Shown piece after piece: positions 26,817-34,860 of a stretch of 64,000 nt of DNA (position 1 is its first letter; the number at the start of each line of letters is the position of its first letter). Origin of the DNA: DAIPXZ01 sp036782995 (lineage in GTDB: Bacteria; Bacillota; Clostridia; Saccharofermentanales; Saccharofermentanaceae); assembly GCA_036782995.1 (NCBI GenBank), contig DAIPXZ010000004.1, positions 108,436 to 172,435 of the forward strand. The letters run 5' to 3'. The position numbers were made by a program, and so were the translations under genes. The notes beneath the pieces were generated by a model that made no database searches, was not told where the DNA came from, and worked only from the letters and a program-made list of their open reading frames with translations.

Positions 26817-27998
26817 TTAAAAACGAAAAGTCAAAACATATCTTTCTTGATGTACTTCAATTTCGCGGTTCACTTCCATATTACTCAGACATCTTGCCAC
26901 TTTTTTGTAAGGTAAACACGTCTCCGAAATAATCTCTTCCATTGTCATTTCTTGTTCAAACAATACGTGCAAAAGAACATCATGTATTTCATCCAAGGAA
27001 AGTGCCTCCGGATTCTCGGAAATCTTCTCCTTCAATGAATCGACAGACCACTCCTTATTGATGTTATCCAGCTTTCGAAAAAATGATGCATCCTTAATTC
27101 GTGCCAAAATATCTTCCGGTTCAGATAACAATGATGCCCCGTCCTTGATTAATTGCATATTACCCTTCCCCATCGGAGAGAATACAGAGCCCGGGACAAC
27201 AAAAACATCTTTCCCTTGTGCTGCAGCAAAGTTCGCCGTATGCAACGTCCCACTCTTCTCACCCGCTTCCATAATAGCGATAGCATCCGATATACCGGAC
27301 ATAATGCGATTGCGCGCAGGAAAGTACTGCCGAAGTGCCTGCTGGCCAGGTGGCATCTCAGAAATAATCAATCCCTCATTTTCGATTGTATCCAATAGTC
27401 CTTTGTTCTCCGGCGGATAGATCAAATCAAGTCCGCATGGCATGACCGCTATGGTCTTACCATGCATAGCAATCGCCGCACGATGTGCGATTGTATCAAT
27501 TCCTCTGGCAAGTCCACTTACGATGACCAGTTTTTCTGCTGCCAAGTTTTCCGTGAAATATCGAGTAACGCGTTCACCATATACACTCGGTTTTCGAGTA
27601 CCGACAATCGCCACACGATAAAAGGATTCATTCATAAGGCTCTCATCTCCTCGCCAATACAGAATCATCGGCATCCCCGGAAGCTCACGCAAGCATTTCG
27701 GGTATTCGGGGTCTTCCTGCGAACATGATCGAATACGATAGGAAGATAACATTCGAAGTCTGTTTTCCATCTCTTTTTCCATATCCCGATGAAGTGCAAT
27801 ATATTCATTCCTCTTCTCGCTTCGCAAACCATCGAATATGGGTAACATTTCATTTATCGGGCGCAATAAAAAGTCGCGATGACTTTGAATTCGTCCATTG
27901 TGCATCATTTTTCTAATCTCTCCTCCGGAAAGAATCCTTCGAGTTTGCATTTCAGATACAAACATATCGGCGGCCAGTTTATCTTCTTCAGGTTTCAT
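26817..27998 (-). CDS. dprA: DNA-processing protein DprA
   Basis: 393 residues. Binds single-stranded DNA taken up during transformation and loads RecA. The Rossmann-like core shows AIVGTRKPSVYGE, VSGLARGIDTIAHRAA, FPARNRIMSGIS and EAGEKSGTLHTA at about residues 130-255. The 95-residue N-terminal extension resembles a SAM-like helical region, and the C-terminal 70 residues look like a small winged-helix domain. It lies 13 bases after comM in a comM-dprA-topA-trmFO run. The gene is intact; competence itself cannot be judged from this window. Confidence 0.93.
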   Translation of the reverse strand: MKPEEDKLAADMFVSEMQTRRILSGGEIRKMMHNGRIQSHRDFLLRPINEMLPIFDGLRSEKRNEYIALHRDMEKEMENRLRMLSSYRIRSCSQEDPEYPKCLRELPGMPMILYWRGDESLMNESFYRVAIVGTRKPSVYGERVTRYFTENLAAEKLVIVSGLARGIDTIAHRAAIAMHGKTIAVMPCGLDLIYPPENKGLLDTIENEGLIISEMPPGQQALRQYFPARNRIMSGISDAIAIMEAGEKSGTLHTANFAAAQGKDVFVVPGSVFSPMGKGNMQLIKDGASLLSEPEDILARIKDASFFRKLDNINKEWSVDSLKEKISENPEALSLDEIHDVLLHVLFEQEMTMEEIISETCLPYKKVARCLSNMEVNREIEVHQERYVLTFRF

Positions 27999-28011
27999 AT
28001 CTGTTCCTCAC

Positions 28012-29616
28012 TTATGCATAGGTAAACTCTTCGGTATTCATCCTATATTGCAAAGCCTCCATCACATGTTCTTCATTAACGTCCTGCTCTTCGTCCCAAT
28101 CGGCAACCGTTCGAGCAACTCGAAGAATATGCTTCATTCCACGCGCAGAAACATTTAACTGATTCCCCGCATAGATGGCATAATCCATGGTTGCCTCATT
28201 AATGCGAAAGAGAGATGCCATATCAATCATCATGACCTCACCATTTCGCATCGGTTCCACTTGATTCTCCTTACATCGCTGATACTGTCTCTCCCACAGT
28301 TCCTTTATTCGACGACATATTGCCGGTGATTCGGCATGCCTTCCGGATACTAATGTTTCTTTTAATGTGTCCTTATTCATTGGTTTCATCTTTGTAACGA
28401 TATCTATACGATCCAATATCGGTCCGCTGATTCGATTCTTATAATTACGTCTTGTCGATACTGAACACGTACATTCAGCAGGTGAATCCAATAGTTTCCC
28501 ACAGCGACATGGATTCATCGCGCCAACGAGTAAAAAATCAGCGGGAAATGTCGAAACGCTACCGTTGCGCGAAATCACAATCTCCTTAGTTTCAAGTGGT
28601 TGTCTGAGCAAATCAAGTACGCGCGGATTAAACTCTGCCATTTCATCAAGAAATAAGACACCATGTAAGGCACGTGACAGTTCTCCCGGTATCGGTGGTC
28701 GTCCACCACCAGCCAAAGCAGATGCAGTACAGGTGTGATGAACATAGCGAAAAGGGCGTTCTCGTTCCATAATCATATTCGAATCCAAAAGAGATACTGT
28801 ACTTTCTATACGCAACCAATCCAGCTTCTCTTCCAACGTCATTGGAGGTAGAATGCCGCGAATGATCCTTGCTGCCATTGTCTTTCCTGTACCCGGACTA
28901 CCGATAAGTATCATGTTATGAAAACCGCATGCTGATAGTAATATGGCACGCGATGCGGCATCCTGTCCACGAAGACATGAGTAATCCAATACCTGTTCAC
29001 TAGATATATCTTCATCACCAGACGAATCAATTCCGTTATCGGCCGTATCGGTTCCCGGTAGAACACATAGCGGCGGCATACAGGGAATCGGATTGTCTTT
29101 ACCTATTGCATGAATTGCTTCCGAAAGACTTCGAACACATGAAACTCCGACCTCCAGCAATCTCGCCTGTTCAGATTCTTCGTTCGGAATTAAGCGCAGT
29201 CCTTCATGATAATCTTTAAGGGCCATTAATCGCGGAATACTCCCCGGGATGGTATGTATCTCTCCTTGCAAAGAGATTTCACCATATGCGATACATCGAT
29301 TAGTAGCCTGATAAACCTGACCGGAAGCAATCAGAATGCCAAGTGCCATCGGTAAATCAAAAGAAGACCCTGACTTATGAAGATACGCAGGCGAAAGACT
29401 GATAATAATCCGTCCTTTCGGGAACTCATATCCGCAATGTCGAATCGCCGAACGCACCCTTTCCTTCGATTCACGAATCGATGAATCACATAATCCTACT
29501 ACTTCAACATTCGGCAAACCGGGCAATATCGATATCTCTATCGTGGCAATGACACCATCCACACCTTGCAAAAAACAAGTATCAACACAAGCGTATTTTC
29601 TTCCCTTATTTTTCAT
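28012..29616 (-). CDS. comM: ComM/YifB-type Mg-chelatase-like AAA+ ATPase
   Basis: 534 residues. Homologue of ComM, a helicase that promotes branch migration during integration of transforming DNA. An N-terminal Lon-like domain (about 1-170, with LPGLPNVEVVGL and SIRESKERVRSA) precedes the AAA+ module with Walker A GSPGTGKT, Walker B GVLFLDEMAEF and sensor AMNPCRCG. The C-terminal domain contains ISGPILDRIDI and the SARG motif. The first gene of the run leading to dprA; its upstream region carries tandem Spo0A-like boxes. Confidence 0.93.
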   Translation of the reverse strand: MKNKGRKYACVDTCFLQGVDGVIATIEISILPGLPNVEVVGLCDSSIRESKERVRSAIRHCGYEFPKGRIIISLSPAYLHKSGSSFDLPMALGILIASGQVYQATNRCIAYGEISLQGEIHTIPGSIPRLMALKDYHEGLRLIPNEESEQARLLEVGVSCVRSLSEAIHAIGKDNPIPCMPPLCVLPGTDTADNGIDSSGDEDISSEQVLDYSCLRGQDAASRAILLSACGFHNMILIGSPGTGKTMAARIIRGILPPMTLEEKLDWLRIESTVSLLDSNMIMERERPFRYVHHTCTASALAGGGRPPIPGELSRALHGVLFLDEMAEFNPRVLDLLRQPLETKEIVISRNGSVSTFPADFLLVGAMNPCRCGKLLDSPAECTCSVSTRRNYKNRISGPILDRIDIVTKMKPMNKDTLKETLVSGRHAESPAICRRIKELWERQYQRCKENQVEPMRNGEVMMIDMASLFRINEATMDYAIYAGNQLNVSARGMKHILRVARTVADWDEEQDVNEEHVMEALQYRMNTEEFTYA

Positions 29617-29697
29617 CGTTCTCCCTCTTTCTGTAAACGATATTCATATACGTGCCGCCAGTGTAATAAAAATTCGAAAAGAATAGTTGGGTGAATT

Positions 29698-29724
29698 ATC
29701 GACAATTTTCGACAGTTTTCGACA
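29698..29724 (-). promoter_or_regulatory. Three tandem Spo0A-like boxes
   Basis: Read on the minus strand: TGTCGAA-AAC-TGTCGAA-AAT-TGTCGAT, three units with exact 10-bp spacing. The Spo0A recognition sequence is TGTCGAA, and tandem boxes 10 bp apart are the known high-affinity arrangement. The innermost box overlaps the -35 of a plus-strand promoter. Confidence 0.7.
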
Positions 29725-29746
29725 AAATGGATACTTATGATATTAA
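29719..29746 (+). promoter_or_regulatory. Promoter overlapping the Spo0A-like boxes, towards the 29949 gene
   Basis: Plus strand: TCGACA (-35, part of the innermost box), a 16-bp spacer and TATTAA. The same geometry recurs at 31754-31781. A Spo0A box covering the -35 is the layout of Spo0A-activated promoters. Confidence 0.5.
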
Positions 29747-29948
29747 GACACTATATCTTGTACAGACCACCGAAAATAGCTCATTTGTATATACAAGTGA
29801 TGTTTTTCTTGACGAGCCGACGAGAAAGAATGTACTTTAATAAGAAACAGGGATTGAGTTTTTCGTGAAAGAATATACGTTATTGCAGAACTGAACTCGA
29901 CTGGCGAAAGTCAACATCGCGACAAATGAGAATTCAAGGAGAGATAAA

Positions 29949-30425
29949 ATGGCAAAAGAAACGATTTCATTTGAATTATTTATTTCAACGGTTGCATCTG
30001 AACACCGTTCTTTTGTTCAGGAACTCAACAGAAAACTCATTGAACTGGGATGCGAAGCGGTCATCAAGGAAGCAAAAAGCGGATACACCGTCAGTTACCA
30101 GTATAAAAAGAAAACCATAATGAACTGGGTGTTCCGGAAATCTGGTATTTTGGCACGAATATACGGCGACCATGCCTACAGATACGAGGATACCATCGCT
30201 GCCCTGCCTCCGGAGATGCAAAAGAAGATGACAACCTCCCGCGACTGCAAACGATATATTGACCCGGCCGCCTGTAGTGATATGTGTGTGAAAGGCTTTG
30301 TATATACCTTGAATGGTATCACCTACAAAAAATGCAGAAATGACGGAATGTTTTTTCCTTTGACGTCCGAAAGCGCAGAGTATATTTCACGATTGGTTTG
30401 CGACGAGATTGCCGCACGACAATGA
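29949..30425 (+). CDS. Conserved-looking protein of unknown function, possibly Spo0A-controlled
   Basis: 158 residues, cytoplasmic, basic, with no signal peptide or membrane segment. AAGGAGAG precedes the ATG by four to five bases. The first half looks alpha/beta (FELFISTVASEHRSFVQELNR), the second contains five cysteines in SRDCKR, AACSDMC and YKKCR, a possible metal or disulfide cluster, ending in a helix. I do not recognise the family. The upstream promoter carries tandem Spo0A-like boxes, so expression on entry into stationary phase or sporulation is a reasonable inference. Confidence 0.72.
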   Translation: MAKETISFELFISTVASEHRSFVQELNRKLIELGCEAVIKEAKSGYTVSYQYKKKTIMNWVFRKSGILARIYGDHAYRYEDTIAALPPEMQKKMTTSRDCKRYIDPAACSDMCVKGFVYTLNGITYKKCRNDGMFFPLTSESAEYISRLVCDEIAARQ

Positions 30426-30482
30426 AAGACTTTAGTACAAATCAACAAAATAGCTTCCGATTTGCCGGTGCAAACATAGGTG

Positions 30483-30509
30483 GATATACCCTTTAGGGAT
30501 GGGTATATC
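30483..30509 (+). terminator. Possible hairpin after the 158-residue protein gene
   Basis: GATATACCC-N9-GGGTATATC is a perfect 9-bp inverted repeat 57 bases after the stop. It is followed by ATAAAAG rather than a T-run, so it may stabilise the mRNA end instead of terminating. Confidence 0.4.
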
Positions 30510-30650
30510 ATAAAAGTGCGATGTGTTTTTGCATCTCTAAAAATGTCATTCATTAGCTGTGTCTTTTTACGCAAATAATTTTGACTTCAAAGTGTTTTGG
30601 TCTCATAATCAAAGTAAGACTACCGATGTAGAGATGAAGGAGATATTGCT

Positions 30651-31586
30651 ACGAAAAAAAGTATACTGTTTGCTTTGGTTATTTGTTTTTGTTGCCTGAT
30701 GTCGGCATGCTGTATGAATCATGACTGGGAAGATGCGACGTGCGATGAACCTGAGAAATGCTCGAAGTGTGGCGAGACGCGTGGAGAGGCACTTGGCCAC
30801 GATTGGAAGGATGCCACCTGCACGGAGCCAAAGACCTGCTCCAGATGTGATGAAACGAAAGGAAAGGCACTTGGTCATGAGTTAACAGCAGCCACCTGTA
30901 CAGAGAGCTCGGTATGTACCTTATGCGGCGAAACAGAGGGCGAGCCACTGGGTCACGACTGGATTGATGCAAGTTATCAGCAGCCAAAGACATGCTCCGT
31001 TTGTGGCGAGACGGAGGGTGAAGTGCTCACGCCAGACTATGTCACCTACGGACTTAACAGTAACATGGTACTTGGAGAAACCTATGACTACTCTACGTGT
31101 TGCTACAATGATGCTGACATTACAACAGTCGGAAAAGTAACAGTGACCTCCTATGAGACGATAGAGCCGGATGCCGAACATGAGGCAATCGATGGCTATG
31201 AATGGCGCAGAGTGTCGTTCGAAATACTTTTCAGCGATGATAACGCTTGGGAATATGGTTATTATGTGTTCCCAACCATCAATGACTATTATGATATCGA
31301 GGGATTTGACGATATTGCGGAATGGAATAATGATGATACAATGAACTTCACAATTAACACAAACGGTGAGTCATACGACCAATGCTTTTTGATTGAAGTA
31401 TGGAATAGCGGTGAATGGAATAGTCAATCGCGTACGTGTACGTACACGGAATACATGGATATTCGAATACCTGTCGGCTACGACGGTATTGTACTGACCC
31501 TACTTGACGGACAGACGACTTGGGAGGATGGCATGTATATCTATGATGTTGCGAACGAGAATACCCTTTTCTTCCGACTTAGCTGA
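30651..31586 (+). CDS. Lipoprotein with four Cys-rich repeats; start codon appears to be ACG
   Basis: 311 codons. AAGGAG (30637-30642) is followed eight bases later by ACG at 30651, then KKSILFALVICFCCLMSAC, a textbook lipoprotein signal peptide with Cys20 for lipidation. No ATG, GTG or TTG gives this N-terminus; TTG 30675 would lose the charged part. ATG therefore seems mutated to ACG, so the gene may be weakly expressed, use ACG or be a recent pseudogene. The rest of the frame is intact. Four repeats of about 26 residues follow (GHDWxDATC...CSxCGET), each with a CxxC pair, then a 200-residue acidic beta-rich domain of unknown function. Confidence 0.65.
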   Translation, partial: TKKSILFALVICFCCLMSACCMNHDWEDATCDEPEKCSKCGETRGEALGHDWKDATCTEPKTCSRCDETKGKALGHELTAATCTESSVCTLCGETEGEPLGHDWIDASYQQPKTCSVCGETEGEVLTPDYVTYGLNSNMVLGETYDYSTCCYNDADITTVGKVTVTSYETIEPDAEHEAIDGYEWRRVSFEILFSDDNAWEYGYYVFPTINDYYDIEGFDDIAEWNNDDTMNFTINTNGESYDQCFLIEVWNSGEWNSQSRTCTYTEYMDIRIPVGYDGIVLTLLDGQTTWEDGMYIYDVANENTLFFRLS

Positions 31587-31624
31587 TGTGTTTGAAGATT
31601 AAAGTGATACAAATCACAATCAAG

Positions 31625-31658
31625 AACGGCGGAAATCATTTCCGCCGTTTACTTTTTA
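31625..31658 (+). terminator. Rho-independent terminator after the lipoprotein gene
   Basis: AACGGCGGAAA-TCA-TTTCCGCCGTT is a perfect 11-bp stem followed by TACTTTTTATC, 38 bases after the stop codon. Confidence 0.9.
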
Positions 31659-31742
31659 TCTTCGACAAAGAAAAAAAAACGGGATTTACACCTTGTGAAC
31701 GTTATCGACGCCATAAGATTCCAAAAAATGTTTTTGCGAATG

Positions 31743-31759
31743 ATCGACAGTTTTCGACA
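31743..31759 (-). promoter_or_regulatory. Two tandem Spo0A-like boxes before ychF
   Basis: Minus strand: TGTCGAA-AAC-TGTCGAT with 10-bp spacing. The 16-base string is identical to part of the site at 29698-29724. Confidence 0.65.
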
Positions 31760-31781
31760 AATTCTTCAATTATGATATACT
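31754..31781 (+). promoter_or_regulatory. Upstream promoter overlapping the Spo0A-like boxes
   Basis: Plus strand: TCGACA, 16-bp spacer, TATACT. It would start a transcript near 31788, either a long-leader ychF mRNA or a short RNA. Confidence 0.5.
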
Positions 31782-31843
31782 ATGCGGGTGACTTAGGAAT
31801 AACGGGTTTTTCTTCTTGTCAAAATCGATATCTGGCATCTTGA

Positions 31844-31872
31844 TTGATCGCTCGAATTCCTCATGTTAAAAT
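31844..31872 (+). promoter_or_regulatory. ychF proximal promoter
   Basis: Plus strand: TTGATC, 17-bp spacer, TAAAAT, 30 bases before the ychF ATG, with GAGG as ribosome binding site at about 31890-31893. Confidence 0.6.
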
Positions 31873-31902
31873 GTTTTTTTTGAAAAAGAATCGAGGTTTT
31901 TC

Positions 31903-32994
31903 ATGAAACTTGGTATCGTAGGATTGCCGAATGTCGGTAAAAGTACTCTTTTTAACGCAATAACAAAAGCAGGTGCCGAATCTGCTAATTATCCTTTCTG
32001 CACAATCGAACCAAACGTCGGCGTTGTGTCCGTTCCAGATGCACGTCTCGATCGTTTGGCCGAAATGTATAACCCAGCAAAATACACACCGGCCGTTATT
32101 GAATTTGTTGATATAGCCGGATTAGTTCGCGGCGCGAGCAAGGGTGAAGGCCTTGGGAATAAATTCCTTGCCAATATCCGCGAGGTCGATGCCATCGTAC
32201 ATGTTGTCCGTTGCTTTGATGACAGTAATGTTGTACATGTCGATGGTGGTGCCAATCCAAAGCGTGACATCGAGACCATCGAGCTCGAGCTCATTCTTTC
32301 CGATATGGAGTATATGGAAAGAAGAATCGATAAGGTACGCAAGATGATGAAAGGCGGCGACAAGAAATTCGGTCCCGAGCTCGCTTTTTATGAGCGCATC
32401 CAAGAGACACTTGAAAAGGAAGAACCGGCACGTTCACTTACTTTTGATGAAGAAGAAAAAGAATTCATGAAGGATCTCGCTCTTCTCTCCTTGAAGCCCG
32501 TGCTTTATGTTGCCAATATCGCCGAATCGGATATCGGCTCAGCAGATTCCGATTATGTGAAAACTGTTCGTGAGATTGCCGCGAAGACTGATGCAGAATG
32601 TGTCGTTATTTCGGCAAAAATCGAAGAGGAAATCGCAATGCTCGATGCAGATGAAAAAGCCATGTTCCTTGAAGAACTTGGTCTTTCCGAAGCTGGCCTC
32701 GACAAAATGATTCAAGCAAGCTATAAGCTTCTTGGTTTGATTTCCTTCCTCACTGCCGGCCCGACAGAGGTTCGCGCTTGGACCATTCGTCAAGGCACAA
32801 AGGCCCCAGGTGCCGCAGGAAAGATTCACTCCGACTTCGAACGCGGCTTTATTCGTGCAGAAATCGTCGCCTTTGACGACTTAATGGAATGCGGTACATA
32901 CGCAGCCGCTCGTGAAAAGGGACTTGTCCGTTCTGAAGGAAAAGAGTATGTAATGAAAGACGGCGATGTAACCTTGTTCCGCTTTAATGTGTAA
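31903..32994 (+). CDS. ychF: Redox-regulated ATPase/GTPase YchF
   Basis: 363 residues, the universal Obg-related YchF (OLA1) protein that binds ribosomes and prefers ATP. The P-loop is GLPNVGKSTLFN (residues 6-17), followed by the DIAGLVRGASKGEGLGNKFL switch region (about 68-87), YVANIAESD in place of NKxD, and the C-terminal TGS domain with FLTAGPTEVRAWTIRQGTKAPGAAGKIHSDFERGFIRAE-type features. Length is standard. It is monocistronic, with its own promoter and terminator, and an additional Spo0A-like upstream promoter. Confidence 0.96.
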   Translation: MKLGIVGLPNVGKSTLFNAITKAGAESANYPFCTIEPNVGVVSVPDARLDRLAEMYNPAKYTPAVIEFVDIAGLVRGASKGEGLGNKFLANIREVDAIVHVVRCFDDSNVVHVDGGANPKRDIETIELELILSDMEYMERRIDKVRKMMKGGDKKFGPELAFYERIQETLEKEEPARSLTFDEEEKEFMKDLALLSLKPVLYVANIAESDIGSADSDYVKTVREIAAKTDAECVVISAKIEEEIAMLDADEKAMFLEELGLSEAGLDKMIQASYKLLGLISFLTAGPTEVRAWTIRQGTKAPGAAGKIHSDFERGFIRAEIVAFDDLMECGTYAAAREKGLVRSEGKEYVMKDGDVTLFRFNV

Positions 32995-33053
32995 TCTCAA
33001 AATACACGTTAATATCCGGATGAATATCTCACCTGAATGAAAGAATAAAAGTA

Positions 33054-33101
33054 TACAAGATGTATGAAACCGCGGGCGTTTTCTTCATCTTGTATTTTTT
33101 T
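33054..33101. terminator. Bidirectional terminator of ychF and the MATE gene
   Basis: TACAAGATG (33054-33062) pairs with CATCTTGTA (33086-33094), with an inner GAAA/TTTC pairing and a GC-rich loop; plus strand ends in TTTTTT, minus strand in TACTTTTATT. The MATE stop codon (33087-33085) lies inside the hairpin, so the convergent genes share it tightly. Confidence 0.8.
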
Positions 33102-34446
33102 CTGTAATAAGGACAAGGCGTTGCTTCTTTAGGAATACTGCGTAATCTACAATGACGATGATTGCGCATAACACCCATATCGTGGGCTCCAGCCAAATAA
33201 CGGCATTATACTTGAATATCGGAGTGATAAGGATGACACATCCGACTTTGAGTACAAGCTCCAAAATACTACCACAAACAGGGACTATTTTATGTCCGAT
33301 GGCCTGTAAACTACTTCTCAGGATTAAAAGAATCGACAGAACGAAAAAGAATGCAATATTTATCCGAACATAGCGTCCGGCAAGCGTGTAGACGACTTCA
33401 TTTTCCGAAGATGTTAGTAAATGAATGATTTGTCGATGAAATAAGAGTACGACAGTAAGTGCAAATCCACTCCATGCGAACGACATGAGAATTGAGTTGC
33501 GGATTCCTTTTTTTACACGCTCCAGTTTCCCTGCACCGAAATTTTGGCCAACAAAGGTTGCGGCAGAAAGGCTCATTGTACCAAGAACCAGCATGAAAAG
33601 ATCATCAACACGTCGTGCGGCCGTATGCGCGGCGACAGTCATAACGCCGAAGCCGTTTACTGCCTTTTGAAGAACGACCGTTCCGACATACACGACAGCA
33701 AGCATAAATCCCATTGATAAGCCTGTAGACGCCATTTCGAAGACCATAGCCTTATCCTTTGTCGGCAATTTTCGGTCAAAAAGCAAGGATTTGCATTTTT
33801 TCGCACAATACAACGTACACATAATAACCGAAAACAGTTGCGACAAGACTGTGGCATACGCCGCGCCGTTCACACCAAGATGGCAATACTTGACGAAAAG
33901 AACATCAAGAATCACATTAATCAAGGTTGACGCAATTAAGAAATAAAGTGGTGCGCGGCTGTTTCCAATTGCACGCAAAAGGCCAGCGAGCATGTTATAG
34001 AACATCGTAAATATTCCTAAAGAGAGCGTTATTTTCAGATAGTTTTCTGTCATCCCGATAATCTCTGTTGGCGTATCCAACGCAAGTAATATCGGATGCA
34101 AAAGAAGCAAGCTCACACACGTGAGTAGTAAAGACATGGCAAATGTCATCCAATACGAAAGATTGATGGCCTTTTTCATACCGTCTTGATCCTTCGCACC
34201 AAAAGCACGCGCCAAAACCACCGAGAAACCACTGGTAAAACCGTTCGCAAATCCGATAAATAAATGTGAAAATGGCGATGCCGCACCGATTGCAGAGTAT
34301 CCTTTTTCTCCAACAATTTTACCGATTACCATGAGGTCCGCAATATTATAGAACTGTTGGAAAAGATTTCCGATGAAAATTGGAAGTGCAAAAAGCAGTA
34401 AGCACTTCCATATGTTTCCTTTTGTCATATCTTTTGATTGATTCAT
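33085..34446 (-). CDS. MATE-family multidrug efflux transporter
   Basis: 453 residues, twelve predicted membrane helices in two homologous halves. The N-terminus LALPIFIGNLFQQFYNIADLMVIGK-like segment, AASPFSHLFIGFANGFTSGFSVVLARAFGA and the second-half AAHTAARRVDDLF with VGQNFGAGKLERV are characteristic of NorM/DinF-type exporters driven by Na+ or H+. The substrate is unknown. GAGG precedes the ATG. It is the last gene of the polA-coaE-membrane protein run, 24 bases after the small membrane protein gene. Confidence 0.92.
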   Translation of the reverse strand: MNQSKDMTKGNIWKCLLLFALPIFIGNLFQQFYNIADLMVIGKIVGEKGYSAIGAASPFSHLFIGFANGFTSGFSVVLARAFGAKDQDGMKKAINLSYWMTFAMSLLLTCVSLLLLHPILLALDTPTEIIGMTENYLKITLSLGIFTMFYNMLAGLLRAIGNSRAPLYFLIASTLINVILDVLFVKYCHLGVNGAAYATVLSQLFSVIMCTLYCAKKCKSLLFDRKLPTKDKAMVFEMASTGLSMGFMLAVVYVGTVVLQKAVNGFGVMTVAAHTAARRVDDLFMLVLGTMSLSAATFVGQNFGAGKLERVKKGIRNSILMSFAWSGFALTVVLLFHRQIIHLLTSSENEVVYTLAGRYVRINIAFFFVLSILLILRSSLQAIGHKIVPVCGSILELVLKVGCVILITPIFKYNAVIWLEPTIWVLCAIIVIVDYAVFLKKQRLVLITEKNTR

Positions 34447-34470
34447 TTTATCCTCGATATATTCAATAAC

Positions 34471-34860
34471 CTAATACTTGTTATCTTGATTCCTGTCTTC
34501 GTCCGAATTGTCCTCAGTCAACGGCTTGGGATTAGGGATTTTGGCCATCTCGTCAAACTTCCTCGACACCCAAAGAATATAGAAAAATGTAAACACATAG
34601 ATACACGCCGCACCAATTTCCGAACAAACAATGTACACGAGCGGAACATTGTTTTTAACTAATAGAATAATCAGCAAAGTCAATGTAGCCGAAGGATACA
34701 CCGCCGATGCGATACGTGCGAAAAAGCGGCATTGAGTATTTAGTTTGCGTAACCCAAAAAGGGACACCATCAGAATAATCACACTAATTACCACGCCTAG
34801 AATAGCAATAACCATCTTTATCGACAGCTGTGGAATAGAAAGTAAAAACAAGTCTTTCAT
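34471..34860 (-). CDS. Small membrane protein of unknown function
   Basis: 129 residues with three predicted membrane helices (about 13-36, 54-69 and 74-97) and a hydrophilic, acidic Asn/Asp-rich C-terminal tail of about 30 residues. The start overlaps the coaE stop by four bases (ATGA), so it is translationally coupled to coaE. I do not recognise a family, and the position between coaE and a MATE exporter gives no clear functional hint. Confidence 0.75.
   Translation of the reverse strand: MKDLFLLSIPQLSIKMVIAILGVVISVIILMVSLFGLRKLNTQCRFFARIASAVYPSATLTLLIILLVKNNVPLVYIVCSEIGAACIYVFTFFYILWVSRKFDEMAKIPNPKPLTEDNSDEDRNQDNKY

Larger units (their letters stand above)
29617..29948. other. 332-bp divergent control region between comM and a 158-residue protein gene
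   Basis: No gene is seen. Three tandem Spo0A-like boxes lie at 29698-29724 with a plus-strand promoter attached. The 200 bases after it form a long leader for the 29949 gene, with a possible second -35 (TTGACG near 29811) lacking a convincing -10. Confidence 0.6.
31587..31902. other. 316-bp gap with terminator, Spo0A-like boxes and two promoters
   Basis: No convincing gene. From left to right it holds the terminator of the lipoprotein gene, two tandem Spo0A-like boxes with a promoter, and the main ychF promoter, each listed separately. An 85-codon frame from 31586 crosses the terminator and is not believed. Confidence 0.6.

Noticed and set aside
31586..31843. 85-codon plus-strand frame after the lipoprotein gene
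   Set aside because: It crosses a strong terminator and a promoter and has no binding site.
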